Below the pieces are notes generated by a model. It did not search any database. It was not told the DNA's origin and saw only the letters and a program-made list of their open reading frames with translations. Position numbers and translations under genes: made by a program. From assembly GCA_947461205.1 (NCBI GenBank), contig CANHJG010000033.1:1-43587 (forward strand): a stretch of 43,587 nucleotides of DNA, given 5' to 3'. Shown piece by piece: positions 1 to 8,939 of the stretch (position 1 is the first letter of the stretch; each line of letters begins with the position of its first letter). This DNA comes from Opitutia bacterium. Its GTDB lineage: Bacteria > Verrucomicrobiota > Verrucomicrobiia > Opitutales > Opitutaceae.

Positions 1-1268
1 CGGCGCTCGCCGCACTCGAGGGCTTCAACACCCCGCTCCCCGAAAACCCCGCCGCCCCCGCCGAAACCCTTCGCCTCCTCGACGAACTGGGCTCGCCCGC
101 CACCATGGGCATGGCCGGCCCGCGCTTTTTCGGCTTCGTGATCGGCGGCGCCCTCCCCGCCACCCTTGCCACCAACTGGCTCACGACCGCGTGGGACCAA
201 AACGCCGTCCTCTACCGCGCCTCGCCCGGCGTCGCCTTCATCGAACAAGTCGCCCTCCGCTGGCTCCTCGACATCCTCCACCTCCCGCCCACCTGCGGCG
301 GCGCGTTCGTGACCGGCGCCACCGTGGCCAATCTCACCGCCCTCGCCGCCGCCCGCCATGCCGTCCTTGCCCGCGCCGGCTAGAACGTCGAAGCCGACGG
401 CCTCTTCGGCGCCCCGCCCATCACGGTCATCGTGGGCGGTGAAATCCATCCGTCCGTGGCAAAAGCCCTCGGCCTCCTCGGCCTCGGCCGCACCCGCGTC
501 GTCCCCCTCCCCGTCGACGCCCAGGGGCGCATGCTCGCGGAGAAAATCCCGCCGATCTCCGGTCCCACCATCGTCTGCGTGCAGGCCGGCAACGTAAACA
601 CCGGCGCCATCGACCCCATCGCCGAGATTTGCCGCCTCGCCCACGCGGCCGGCGCGTGGGTCCACGTCGACGGCGCGTTCGGCCTTTGGGCCGCCGCCGC
701 GCCGTCGCGCGCGCATCTCGTCGCCGGTCTCGCCGACGCCGATTCGTGGGCCACCGACGCCCACAAATGGCTCAACGTGCCCTACGATAGCGGCCTCGCC
801 TTCGTCCGCGATCCGCACGCGCTGCAGGCCGCGATGGCCATCACCGCTGAGTATCTCCCGACGCAAAGCGAATTCCGCAACCCGTCCGACTTCACCCCCG
901 AACTCTCGCGCCGCGCCCGCGGCGTCGACGTCTGGGCCGCGCTCCATTCCCTCGGCCGCTCCGGCATCGCGCAGCTGATCGAGGCCAACTGTGCCCAAGC
1001 CCGCCGCTTCGCCGAAAAACTCGCCGCCGCCGGCTGCACCATCCTCAACGACGTCGTCCTCAACCAGGTCCTCGTTTCGTTCGGCGACGCCGCGCGCACC
1101 ACACGCGTAATCGCCGCCATCCAGACCGACGGCACCTGCTGGGCCGGCGTCACCGTCTGGCAGGGCCGGACGGCCCTGCGGCTCAGCGTATCCAGTTGGC
1201 GGACGACGGAGGCGGACGTCGACCTGAGCGTCGCCGCGATCATCCGGGCGGCGCAGTCGGTCGCCTGA
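1..1268 (+). pseudogene. PLP-dependent group II decarboxylase, 5' truncated, in-frame stop
   Basis: This frame is open from the window edge (phase starting at base 3) to TGA at 1266-1268, except for a TAG at 381-383. The sequence on both sides of the TAG is one continuous protein of the PLP-dependent amino acid decarboxylase family (glutamate, aromatic and diaminobutyrate decarboxylase relatives). The motif DAHKW lies at about 756-770, and its Lys (codon 765-767) is the expected Schiff-base residue. The segment VGGEIHPSV at about 444-470 carries the His that stacks on the cofactor in this fold. Family members usually read AGW-(D/N)-VEADGLFG here; this copy has AG-stop-NVEADGLFG, so one TGG to TAG change explains the break. 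A shorter product from ATG 432 would lack the N-terminal part of the PLP fold. The substrate cannot be told. It could be a sequencing error, but family membership is clear. Confidence 0.85.
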
Positions 1269-1396
1269 GCGCCCGCCCGCCACCGTCATCCCCGCGGCCG
1301 CTTGCCCCTGCGCGCCGGCCCCAACACCGCACATCGTGCACCCGTCCCGACAAGAACCGCACCGCCCTGCCCCCGCTCATTGTTGATCGTGGCGTC

Positions 1397-1828
1397 ATGA
1401 AAACGATCCTCGCCCCGGTCGATTTCTCCCCCGCCACCGCCGTCGTCGCCCAAGCCACCGCCCTCGCCCGCCTGCTCCCGGCCCGCCTCGTCCTCCTCAG
1501 CGTCGTCCAGGCTCCGGTGATCGTCACCGAGTTCACGCCGATGATGGGCAACCCGACCGAGTTCGTCGACGCCGCCCAGCAATCGTCCGCCGAGCGGCTG
1601 CAAAAGCTCCCACGCGAACTGCCGACGGACCTCCTCGCCGTCGTGACCGAAACGGTGACCGGCGTGGCGGCCGAGGCGATCGCCGACGCGGCGCGGCGTT
1701 TCGGCGCCGACTGCATCGTGATGGGCTCAAACGGTCGCACCCCCTTTTACGACCTCGTGATCGGCAGCACCACCCACGGCGTCATCCAACGCGCGAAGTG
1801 CCCCGTCGTGATCGTCCCGGCGCCGTGA
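1397..1828 (+). CDS. Universal stress protein, UspA family
   Basis: This encodes a 143-residue single-domain universal stress protein. The N-terminus MKTILAPVDFS has the first beta strand and the Asp (D9) that contacts nucleotide in ATP-binding members. The C-terminal part carries the ATP-loop signature G-x2-G-x9-G-S, with G110, G113, G123 and S124, so ATP binding is likely. Length matches the family (about 140-150). The frame is open further upstream, but ATG 1397 starts exactly where the fold starts, so I use it; no Shine-Dalgarno is visible. It lies 128 bp downstream of the broken decarboxylase on the same strand and converges on lpxA. Members are usually cytoplasmic and stress-induced; nothing in the sequence shows a specific role here. 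Confidence 0.9.
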   Translation: MKTILAPVDFSPATAVVAQATALARLLPARLVLLSVVQAPVIVTEFTPMMGNPTEFVDAAQQSSAERLQKLPRELPTDLLAVVTETVTGVAAEAIADAARRFGADCIVMGSNGRTPFYDLVIGSTTHGVIQRAKCPVVIVPAP

Positions 1829-1930
1829 CCCCGCCCGCCCCGACCCGTGCGACGTCGGGACGGCGAAGACCAAGCCAAGCCCTGCGTGAGCGCCCTCGGG
1901 GCGCCAACGCCTGATACCTGCAACGGATTC

Positions 1931-2719
1931 CTATCGCCCGCCCGGCGCCAAACCGCGCTCGCTCGACTGAGCGAACGCCAGCACGCGCGCGAACTCCGCG
2001 CTCGCGGCCTGCGGGTGCGCGGCGAGTTTCTCGAGCGCTTGCGAGCGGTTCAGCCCGTCGCGGTAGAGCAGGCGGTAAATCTGCTTCACGCGGTCGAGCT
2101 GTTCGGCGGTGAAGCCATTGCGCTCGAGACCCACGCGGTTGATTGCACGCACCTCGGCGGGCGTGCCGTCGGCAATGAAAAAGGGCGGCAGGTCGTGCAC
2201 CAGTTTCGCCGTCGCCGACAGCATGGCGTAAGCCCCGAGCCGGCAGAATTGGTGGATGCCGCCGTAGCCGCCGATCACCACGTGATGCTCGACGGTCACA
2301 TGCCCCGCAAGCACGGCGCCGTTGCTCATGATGATATGGTCGCCGAGGATACAGTCGTGGGCGACGTGACACGTGGCCAGCAGGACGTTGTTCGAACCGA
2401 TGCGCGTGAACTCGCCGTCGTTCGTCGCACCATGGATCGACACGTATTCGCGGAAGACATTGCGGTCGCCGATGCGCAGCCCCGGATTGCCGCCGGCGAA
2501 CTTCAGATCCTGCGTCTTCCCGCCGATGCAGGCATAGGGAAACACCTCGCAGGATTTGCCGAGCACCGTGTTGCCCTCGACGGACGCATGATGGTGCAGC
2601 CGCGTGCCCTCGCCCAGCGTGACACCGGGGCCGACAAAGGCATAGGCGCCGACCTCAACCTCGGCTCCCAGTTGGGCGCCGCTTTCGATGATCGCCGTGG
2701 CGTGAATCTTCGCTGCCAT
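1931..2719 (-). CDS. lpxA: Acyl-ACP--UDP-N-acetylglucosamine O-acyltransferase LpxA
   Basis: LpxA transfers a 3-hydroxyacyl chain from acyl carrier protein to the 3-OH of UDP-GlcNAc, the first step of lipid A synthesis, in the cytoplasm. The 262-residue protein has the family length. It shows the left-handed beta-helix hexapeptide pattern through residues 1-185, then a helical C-terminal domain. The catalytic His is H121 in CHVAHDC (E. coli H125). The segment GGKTQDLKF near 66-74 matches the substrate-contact region. The gene starts 4 nt after the stop of the lpxC/fabZ fusion on the same strand, so the two are almost certainly co-transcribed. A GGAG lies about 12 nt before the start, inside the upstream gene. 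Acyl chain length specificity cannot be read with confidence. Confidence 0.96.
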   Translation of the reverse strand: MAAKIHATAIIESGAQLGAEVEVGAYAFVGPGVTLGEGTRLHHHASVEGNTVLGKSCEVFPYACIGGKTQDLKFAGGNPGLRIGDRNVFREYVSIHGATNDGEFTRIGSNNVLLATCHVAHDCILGDHIIMSNGAVLAGHVTVEHHVVIGGYGGIHQFCRLGAYAMLSATAKLVHDLPPFFIADGTPAEVRAINRVGLERNGFTAEQLDRVKQIYRLLYRDGLNRSQALEKLAAHPQAASAEFARVLAFAQSSERGLAPGGR

Positions 2720-2723
2720 GCGG

Positions 2724-4052
2724 TCAGTCCATCTCCGAACTATTGATGATGGCGAACATCAGGTCGGCCGACGAAACGACATGGCCGTCAACCGTGCAGG
2801 TCACCTCGGCCGCCGCCAGCTTGTCCCCGCGTGTCTTGGTCAGTTTGGCATTGAGGATGAGCTGGTCGCCCGGGCGGACCGGTTTGCGGAACTTCACCTT
2901 GTCCGCACTCATGAAGAGCGTGGCTTTGCCCTCGGCCGAGCCGCGGCGCAGCATGAGGATGCCCGCCGCCTGCGCCATGGCTTCGAGCTGGAGCACGCCG
3001 GGCATCACGGGATTGCCGGGGAAGTGACCCTGAAAATACGGCTCGTTGATGCTGACGTTTTTGATCGCGACGAGCGCGTCGTTGCCGATGAACTCCACCA
3101 CGCGGTCGATCATCACGAACGGGTAGCGGTGGGGCAGCGTGTCGAGGATGCGGCGGATATCGAGGGCGGTCTCGTCCGGCATGACCATCGTGGGACGCGG
3201 TTTCTTCTTCGGCCCTTTCTTGCGCTCCTCCAGCTTGGCCGCCAGGGCCTTGGTTAGTTCGGCGTTGATGGCGTGGCCGGGCCGCACCGCGATGATGTGC
3301 GCCTTCAGGGGGAGACCGAGCAGCGTGATGTCCCCAATAATATCGAGAATTTTATGCCGGACGAATTCGTCTTTGAACCGCAGGCCCTCCTTCGAGATGA
3401 TTTTGTCGCCCTTGATCACCACGGCGCAGTCCAGCGAGCCGCCCTTGATCTTGCCCAGCTTCAGCAGCTCCTCGATGTCCTCGTAAATCGTGAACGTGCG
3501 CGCCGCCGCGATCTGCGTCATGAACGCATCGGGATCGATCGTCAGCGAAAGGTGCTGCGTGTGGATACCCCGGTCGTCGGCCGAAGTGCACGAGATGCGC
3601 AGTTCGTCAGACGGGAGCGCGATGATCGACGACTGGCCCTTCGTGACGGATACCGCGGCGTCGAGCGTGAAGTACTCCCGGTCCTTGTCCTGCTCGACCG
3701 GCTCGCCCTGCATGATGAGGTCGACGAACGGCTTCGCGGACCCGTCGAGAATCGGCGGCTCGGAGGCGTTCATCTCGATGACGACGTTGTCGATCCCGCA
3801 GCCGCTCAGGGCGCTGAGCACGTGCTCGACCGTCTGGATCTTGGCGTGCCCAACCTGGATGGTGGTCGCGCGGACGAGATCGGTAACCTGATCGATGCGC
3901 GGGCGCAGCTCCGGGGCGCCGGGCAGGTCGATGCGCCGGAACACGAAACCCTCGTCCACCGGGGCCGGTTTGAGGGTCAACGTCACCGCATCGCCGGTGT
4001 GGAGCGAACTGCCTTTGATGGAGACTTCCCGCGCGAGCGTGCGTTGTTTCAT
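2724..4052 (-). CDS. lpxC/fabZ: Bifunctional LpxC deacetylase / FabZ 3-hydroxyacyl-ACP dehydratase
   Basis: This is a fusion of two enzymes, 442 residues. Residues 1 to about 280 are LpxC, the zinc deacetylase that commits UDP-3-O-acyl-GlcNAc to lipid A. The zinc ligands H77, H233 and D237 sit in TVEH and HKxxDxxGD, with the general base E76 and H260 (PGH) also present. A basic linker ([10 protein letters not shown], about 278-287) leads to FabZ, about 290-442, with the dehydratase motifs LPHRYPF, H343 in GHFPGNP and E357 in LQLEAMAQA. The frame is open further upstream, but that part runs antisense into efp and has no LpxC homology; MKQRTL matches LpxC N-termini, so ATG 4052 is chosen. Such fusions are established in Bacteroidetes and some other phyla. 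lpxA follows 4 nt downstream. Confidence 0.95.
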   Translation of the reverse strand: MKQRTLAREVSIKGSSLHTGDAVTLTLKPAPVDEGFVFRRIDLPGAPELRPRIDQVTDLVRATTIQVGHAKIQTVEHVLSALSGCGIDNVVIEMNASEPPILDGSAKPFVDLIMQGEPVEQDKDREYFTLDAAVSVTKGQSSIIALPSDELRISCTSADDRGIHTQHLSLTIDPDAFMTQIAAARTFTIYEDIEELLKLGKIKGGSLDCAVVIKGDKIISKEGLRFKDEFVRHKILDIIGDITLLGLPLKAHIIAVRPGHAINAELTKALAAKLEERKKGPKKKPRPTMVMPDETALDIRRILDTLPHRYPFVMIDRVVEFIGNDALVAIKNVSINEPYFQGHFPGNPVMPGVLQLEAMAQAAGILMLRRGSAEGKATLFMSADKVKFRKPVRPGDQLILNAKLTKTRGDKLAAAEVTCTVDGHVVSSADLMFAIINSSEMD

Positions 4053-4254
4053 TGGGTTAGGGGTCAGTCTCGGAAACCGGCCGGCCGGAGCGCAAGCGTG
4101 GAGATAGCCTCCGCACTTCTCCGCGAGGGTGCGCCGACCGCTCCATCCGCCGAGCCGGCCAACCGCAAGCCCGCGGCTTGACACGGCGGAAGGCGTTTCC
4201 TCACTCTCAACCTTTTCACCACTCAAGAACCTCCGTCCGTAACGCACCTCCGCC

Positions 4255-4812
4255 ATGCCCGCAGCCAACGACATCCGCAAAGGCCAAGTCATCAAGTTCA
4301 ACGGCGAGCCGCACCTCGTCATGGAAACTCAGCACCGCACCCCCGGCAACCTCCGGGCGTTTGTCCAGATCAAGATGCGCAATCTCCGCTACGGGAAGGC
4401 GCTCGACCAACGCTTCGCCTCGACCGACACCATCGAGGTGCTCCCGACCGAGAAGCGCACGCTGGAGTTCAGCTACGCCGACCGCGACGCCTTCGCCTTC
4501 ATCGACCCGGACACGTTCGATCAGATCGAACTGAGCGCCCAACTGCTCGGCGATTCTAAAAACTACCTCACCGCCGGCGGCAAGTGCGACGTACTCTTCG
4601 TCGACGACAAGCCCCTGACCCTCGAACTCCCGTCGACCGTGGCCCTCAAGGTCGTCGAGAGTTCCGACGGCATCAAAGGCGACACCGCCAGCAACGTCCA
4701 AAAACCCGCCAAGCTCGAGACCGGTCTGATGGTGCAGGTCCCGCTCTTCATCAAAGAAGGCGAGATCATCAAGGTCAGCACCGAGGACGGCAGCTACCTC
4801 GGGCGCGTCTGA
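4255..4812 (+). CDS. efp: Elongation factor P
   Basis: EF-P binds the ribosome between the P and E sites and relieves stalling at polyproline runs. The protein has 185 residues and the three-domain family layout: a KOW-like N-terminal domain (1-65), then two OB domains (about 66-130 and 131-185) ending in EDGSYLGRV. The loop that reaches the peptidyl transferase centre reads TPGNLRAF. The residue at the position of E. coli Lys34 is therefore Asn32, not Lys or Arg, so neither lysylation by EpmA nor rhamnosylation by EarP can occur at that site. No modification gene is nearby. efp is divergent from lpxC (202 bp between them) and followed by a good terminator. The start is preceded by cacctccgcc, with no Shine-Dalgarno. 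Confidence 0.96.
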   Translation: MPAANDIRKGQVIKFNGEPHLVMETQHRTPGNLRAFVQIKMRNLRYGKALDQRFASTDTIEVLPTEKRTLEFSYADRDAFAFIDPDTFDQIELSAQLLGDSKNYLTAGGKCDVLFVDDKPLTLELPSTVALKVVESSDGIKGDTASNVQKPAKLETGLMVQVPLFIKEGEIIKVSTEDGSYLGRV

Positions 4813-4842
4813 GCGACGCCCGCTTCGCGCTCCAATCAATCG

Positions 4843-4870
4843 GCCCGCGGCTCATCCCGCGGGCTTTTTT
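4843..4870 (+). terminator. Rho-independent terminator of efp
   Basis: An 8-bp perfect GC stem (4843-4850 with 4857-4864), a 6-nt loop and six T follow 30 nt after the efp stop. Confidence 0.9.
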
Positions 4871-4893
4871 GCGCTCCAGTCCCGGACCGCCGG

Positions 4894-5538
4894 TTACGAC
4901 AGGGCCGCCACGGCGGATTTGTAGCGCGCCGACGCCTCGGCCTGGGTGCTCGCGGTGAAGCCGAGATCGCGCAGCAGGCCGTCGCGGAGACCATAAATCC
5001 AACCGTGCACGGTGAGATCCTGGCCGCGGAGCCACGCATCGCGCACAATCGAGGTCTGGCTGACGTTGGCCACCTGCTCGACGACATTCAACTCGCACAG
5101 GCGCGCACTCTGGGCGCTCTCGTCCGGGAGCCGGCACAGGCACGCCTCATGTTTCTCGCGCACATCCTGCACGTGCCGCAGCCAATTGTCGGCCAGCCCC
5201 ACGCGCTCGCACCGGATCGTCGAGCGCACGCCGCCGCAGCCGTAGTGCCCGACCACCATGATGTGTTTCACCTTCAGGACATCGACGGCAAACTGGATCA
5301 CCGACAGACAATTCAGATCCGTGTGCACGACCACGTTCGCGATATTGCGGTGGACGAACACTTCGCCGGGCAGGAGACCGATGATTTCGTTGGCCGGCAC
5401 CCGGCTGTCGGAACAACCGATCCAGAGATACTCCGGGTTCTGCTGACGCGATAATTTTTCGAAAAAATCCGGATCCCGCAGGCGGATCTTGTCCGCCCAC
5501 TCCTGGTTCTGCGCAAACAGGTGATTCAGAGTGTCCAT
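4894..5538 (-). CDS. can: Beta-class carbonic anhydrase
   Basis: This interconverts CO2 and bicarbonate in the cytoplasm, supplying bicarbonate to carboxylases and to carbamoyl phosphate synthesis. The 214-residue protein aligns with E. coli Can along its whole length. Zinc ligands C42, H98 and C101 and the catalytic dyad D44/R46 (GCSDSRVP and GHYGCGG) fall at the same residue numbers as in E. coli. The frame can be extended to a TTG at 5568, but ATG 5538 matches the family start and has GGAAGG 4 nt upstream, one of very few good Shine-Dalgarno sites in the window. It converges with efp and lies downstream of the Mrr-like gene on the same strand. The final residues read AVAALS. Confidence 0.96.
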   Translation of the reverse strand: MDTLNHLFAQNQEWADKIRLRDPDFFEKLSRQQNPEYLWIGCSDSRVPANEIIGLLPGEVFVHRNIANVVVHTDLNCLSVIQFAVDVLKVKHIMVVGHYGCGGVRSTIRCERVGLADNWLRHVQDVREKHEACLCRLPDESAQSARLCELNVVEQVANVSQTSIVRDAWLRGQDLTVHGWIYGLRDGLLRDLGFTASTQAEASARYKSAVAALS

Positions 5539-5637
5539 GCCCTTCCGATCGTTTTCGCCACCCGCCAAATGTCCACCGCGAATCCACGGGCGCGACCGCG
5601 GCCCTCAGCCCACCCCCACGCCGGTCCGGGGCCGGGC

Positions 5638-7161
5638 CTACGTCTTCCGCGCCGGAAGGACGACTGCGCACTTGGAAGTGTTCGCGCACCGCCAACCGTC
5701 GAGCCCGGACCGCACCATCTTCACCTCGCATTTGGGACAGGTGGGCGTCGTATAATCCCCCTTTGTCATTTCCTGCATGAGCTCGATCCGGGCCGCGGGC
5801 GGCAACGCGTTGAGCTTCTCCAACAGAATATCGCCGGGCAGCAGGGTGAAGTGTTTTTCTTCCGCCAGGTCCCGCGCTTCGACGTTAAACTTGCCGTTGG
5901 TGACCACGTAGCCGCGCCGGATTTCGGCCCCGGCCAGCGCCCGAGCGAGTGCCTGCAACGGTTCGGTGCGGATGAGGCCCGGCGGGCTGGCATGGCATTG
6001 CACGCAGGCAAACGGCTTCGCCTCGCCTTTCCAGGAAATTTCCAGATGCACCGGCGACTCCGGCCCCGTCTTCGTCCGCACCGCCACCACGCCCGTCTTG
6101 ACGTAGTAGAGTGCCACCAGCTCCTCGAAGCGCTTCCACTCGAGTTTCGCCAAAAATTCCGCCGTGAAGAGCGTCCCATGATCCACCGCCACGGGCTCGC
6201 TCAACGGCGTGTTCAAAACCGTCGTCACCGCCAGTTCCAGCGCGCGCTGCCGGCTGCGCCAGATCAGATACGCCAACGCCCCCACCACCCCGATCGCCAA
6301 CACCCACGTCTGCGTCGTAAACCAAGGGACCGCCGGAAACTCGACTTCTCCGGCCGCGCGCCCCCGAAAAAACTCCTTGGCCAGCGCCGGCGGATTCGCT
6401 TTTCCCGCGGACTCCGACGCGGCGGGCGTTCTCTCCGGCTGCACGGGATCGACCGCTTTGCTCTCGATTACGGGCTCGGCCACGGTGCCGGAAGCCGTGG
6501 CCACGGCCGCGGTGGCCGGGGCGGGCCGCATCGGGCTGGTCGCGACCGAGGTCGCCCCGGCCGCCAGGGGCGCGGCCGCGGCGCGGGTGGTCGGGACGCT
6601 CTCCGGGGCCGCGGACGCGCGCGGGGGCGGACGCGGCGCGTTGGCCGAGGGCGCCCGGACAAATTTGATTTCCCATCCGCCGTTTCCGGTGGTCGGCGTG
6701 GGCGCACGGACGTCCGCCGGCGCCTCCGTCGGTTTCGCCACGGCAGCGGTCTCGGTCGACCCTCCGGCCACGGGCGCGACGTTCGCGGCTGCACCCGCCT
6801 GACGATTCCTGAGCGGCTCGGCGCTGTCCGTCAAATTCGCCGGCCGCGGCGCGGCAACCGGCGCCTCGGAGGCTCGCTTCACTGGCGCCGGCGGCGGCGC
6901 ATCCTCAGACATTTCCTCGGTTTCGATCACGACCCCGTTGCGGAGCGTGATCTTCACCTGAGGAAAAAACAGGACCTCCCGCACGCCGGCCTTCATCACG
7001 CTGCGCGGTTCGCCTAGGCGCGAATGCACCTGCTCCTTCGTCGCGCCCATCAGGGACGCCGGCGGGTCTTTTTCCTTGTCGGCGGCCTGCCCGGACAGCG
7101 CCAACCCGAGCAGGAGCACCCTCAGGCTCGTTCGCAGGGAATTCACAGTCAGCCGCGGCAT
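5638..7161 (-). CDS. Exported or membrane-anchored protein with C-terminal Mrr-like nuclease fold and zinc finger
   Basis: The 507-residue protein has four parts. An N-terminal signal sequence (about 1-26, ending LALSGQA) is followed by a short domain with GATKEQVHSRLGEPRSV, which resembles SmpA/BamE-type modules (about 33-75). Then comes a long Ala/Pro/Thr-rich linker (about 85-285) and one membrane segment, WVLAIGVVGALAYLIW (about 286-301). The C-terminal 200 residues resemble the Mrr_cat restriction endonuclease domain (WKRFEELVALYYVKTG, later GYVVTNGKFNVEARDLA), followed by a topoisomerase-type zinc finger, CPKC...CANTSKC. The usual QxK catalytic motif reads VQCH, and the expected Asp of the preceding strand is absent, so cleavage activity is doubtful. 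Predicted topology puts the nuclease-like domain in the cytoplasm. ATG 7161 is chosen because it gives a clean signal sequence. The rlmI-like gene is 61 bp upstream. Confidence 0.75.
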   Translation of the reverse strand: MPRLTVNSLRTSLRVLLLGLALSGQAADKEKDPPASLMGATKEQVHSRLGEPRSVMKAGVREVLFFPQVKITLRNGVVIETEEMSEDAPPPAPVKRASEAPVAAPRPANLTDSAEPLRNRQAGAAANVAPVAGGSTETAAVAKPTEAPADVRAPTPTTGNGGWEIKFVRAPSANAPRPPPRASAAPESVPTTRAAAAPLAAGATSVATSPMRPAPATAAVATASGTVAEPVIESKAVDPVQPERTPAASESAGKANPPALAKEFFRGRAAGEVEFPAVPWFTTQTWVLAIGVVGALAYLIWRSRQRALELAVTTVLNTPLSEPVAVDHGTLFTAEFLAKLEWKRFEELVALYYVKTGVVAVRTKTGPESPVHLEISWKGEAKPFACVQCHASPPGLIRTEPLQALARALAGAEIRRGYVVTNGKFNVEARDLAEEKHFTLLPGDILLEKLNALPPAARIELMQEMTKGDYTTPTCPKCEVKMVRSGLDGWRCANTSKCAVVLPARKT

Positions 7162-7222
7162 GGCGGGAGACGATGGGGAGAAAATCAGGGCAACGCAATG
7201 GCGCGCTTGCGGCGCCAAGGTC

Positions 7223-8470
7223 TCACAGCACCCGCGCCCAAAGAACTTTGAGGTACCGGCTTTCGAGGCAGTTGGAGAAAACCGGATGATCCACCCCGGG
7301 TCCCGTCCGGTCGAAGAACTGGAGGCGGCGGTTCAGCCGGTGGGCGGCCTTGATCACATGCGCCTCAAAATCTTCGAGGGACAGCAGCCCCGAGCACGAA
7401 CAGGTCACAAAAATGCCGCCTGGCTGCACGAGGGAAATCGACAGCAGGTTGAGGTCCTCGTATTTCTGCCGCCCTTCCCAATTGCCCGCCGCATCCCGCG
7501 TGAAAATGAACTTCGGCGGATCGAGCACCACCACGTCCCACTTTTCCCCGTTCTGCTGCATCTGGCGCGCATAGGCAAAAGCGTCGGCATGGACAAACTT
7601 CAGGCGAACCTGGTTCAGGTTCGCATTGCGCTTCGCCTGTTCCAGCGCGACCTCGTCCAGGTCCACACTGGTAACCTCGGCGGCGCCGCCCGTGATTTTG
7701 GCGTTGAGCGAAAAGCCGCCGGTGTAGCAGCAGAGATCGAGCACGCACGCGTCTTTGGTGAACCGCGCGATGGCCCGACGGTTGTCGCGCTGATCGCAGA
7801 AGAACCCGGTCTTGTGGCCCTCGGCAAAGTCCACTTCGTAGCGGATGCCGTGTTCGCGGATTTTCACCCGCTCCGGCGCCGCGGCGTTGGTCTCTTTGAA
7901 GAGCGACGGCTTGATGCCTTCGAGGCTGCCGAGGTCGTGGTCCACGTGCACGCGCGCGAACTTCGTGCCGGCCAGCTCGTGCAACAACGGCAGCCACTTC
8001 GGCAGGCGTTGCGCGATGCCGAGCGAGTAAACCTCGCACAGCAGCGTCTCGCCATACCGGTCGATCATCAGCCCGCTCAGGCCGTCGCCGTCGGAGTTGA
8101 TCAGCCGGTAGGCATCCGTCGTCGCGTCGAGCTTGAACAGCTCCCGGCGCAAGGCGACGGCCCGGCGGATCGCCCGTTCAAAGTAGCTCTCGTTGACCGG
8201 CTCGGTCGAGTGGCACACCACGCGGAGCGGAATTTTTGCGCGCGGATTGAAGAGGCCGCCGCCCGTGAGATGGCCGTTCTTGTCGTAGACGTTGACGAAG
8301 TCCCCGGGCCGCGCGTCCGGCGAGCATTGGCCGAGCAGGCGCGGAAAAATCGCGGGCTGAAAGGTGAAGTATTTCAGCTGCGCCCACGGCGGCGTCCACG
8401 CCGAGCGGTCGATTACCGGCGGCGGTGCCTTGGTGGGCTTCTCTTCGGGCAGTTGTTCGTCGTCAGTCAT
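7223..8470 (-). CDS. Class I SAM-dependent rRNA methyltransferase, RlmI/RlmK-like
   Basis: The 415-residue protein has the RlmI (YccW) family layout. An N-terminal PUA-like RNA-binding domain (about 25-100) and a central EEHEE-type region (RLINSDGDGLSGLMIDRYG) are followed by the family signature EGHKTGFFCDQRDNR. The C-terminal Rossmann methyltransferase domain has VLDLCCYTGGFS for SAM binding, the catalytic-region motif VVLDPPKF, and TCSCSG containing the Cys expected of m5C enzymes. The likely reaction is C5 methylation of a cytosine in 23S rRNA, but the exact target may differ. ATG 8470 starts MTDDEQ; a TTG seven codons upstream adds nothing conserved. It is probably co-transcribed with the Mrr-like gene downstream. 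Confidence 0.88.
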   Translation of the reverse strand: MTDDEQLPEEKPTKAPPPVIDRSAWTPPWAQLKYFTFQPAIFPRLLGQCSPDARPGDFVNVYDKNGHLTGGGLFNPRAKIPLRVVCHSTEPVNESYFERAIRRAVALRRELFKLDATTDAYRLINSDGDGLSGLMIDRYGETLLCEVYSLGIAQRLPKWLPLLHELAGTKFARVHVDHDLGSLEGIKPSLFKETNAAAPERVKIREHGIRYEVDFAEGHKTGFFCDQRDNRRAIARFTKDACVLDLCCYTGGFSLNAKITGGAAEVTSVDLDEVALEQAKRNANLNQVRLKFVHADAFAYARQMQQNGEKWDVVVLDPPKFIFTRDAAGNWEGRQKYEDLNLLSISLVQPGGIFVTCSCSGLLSLEDFEAHVIKAAHRLNRRLQFFDRTGPGVDHPVFSNCLESRYLKVLWARVL

Positions 8471-8880
8471 GCCGCCCACGCAAGACCGCAAACGCCCAAA
8501 GGACGAGAAAACAAACCGCGCGGCGCAACTTGCCCGCCCGCACCAGCCGCGCCAACCCGCGATTTACCGATCGCGAAAGAGAGCATCGAACCGAGCGATG
8601 GACGCAAAACGAGGCCGACCACCCACCCCAGCCTGTTGGGGCGGGTGCCCTTGAGGCCGTCCACCCGGGCCGCGAGCCCCGGGACGAATCAAAGCACGAA
8701 CCCGCACGTCAGGAAGGTTCCCGTTCATCGCGCTCCGGTGGCGGGCCCCGGGGCCCGCTTCCCACCAATCGCGCGCCGACCGCCGTCCAAGCGGTTTGAA
8801 GCCAAACGCCGCGCTGGCGACCCTCCCATCCGCCCCGCCGGCCGATCCGCTGCGCCCGTCCTTTGGCCGACGGACCGGAT
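8471..8880. other. Gene-free spacer with an 18-bp palindrome
   Basis: About 410 bp separates the methyltransferase start from the deoA terminator. I find no protein-like translation in any frame. It holds a perfect GC palindrome without spacer (8741-8749 with 8750-8758), whose role is unknown. The promoter of the methyltransferase gene should lie here, but no convincing -35/-10 pair stands out. Confidence 0.5.
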
Positions 8881-8910
8881 AAAAAAGGCCGACCGGAAAT
8901 CCGGTCGGCC
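8881..8910 (-). terminator. Rho-independent terminator of deoA
   Basis: Read on the minus strand, a perfect 10-bp stem (8901-8910 with 8887-8896) and a 4-nt loop are followed by six T (8886-8881), just after the deoA stop at 8940. Confidence 0.93.
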
Positions 8911-8939
8911 CGAGTGACTCGCCCGACGCGCGACGCGTC

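Noticed and set aside
381-383. TAG read as an amino acid (pyrrolysine or suppressor)
   Set aside because: Other genes in the window (pyrR, the Mrr-like gene, thiL) end in TAG at normal positions, so general recoding is unlikely.
1889-1905. Small GC hairpin between the convergent usp and lpxA genes
   Set aside because: Only 6 bp with no T-run on either strand; too weak to call a terminator.
6001-6016. CxxCH haem-binding motif in the Mrr-like protein
   Set aside because: The motif VQCH lies inside the nuclease-like fold at the QxK position, in a part predicted to be cytoplasmic, where c-type haem is not attached.
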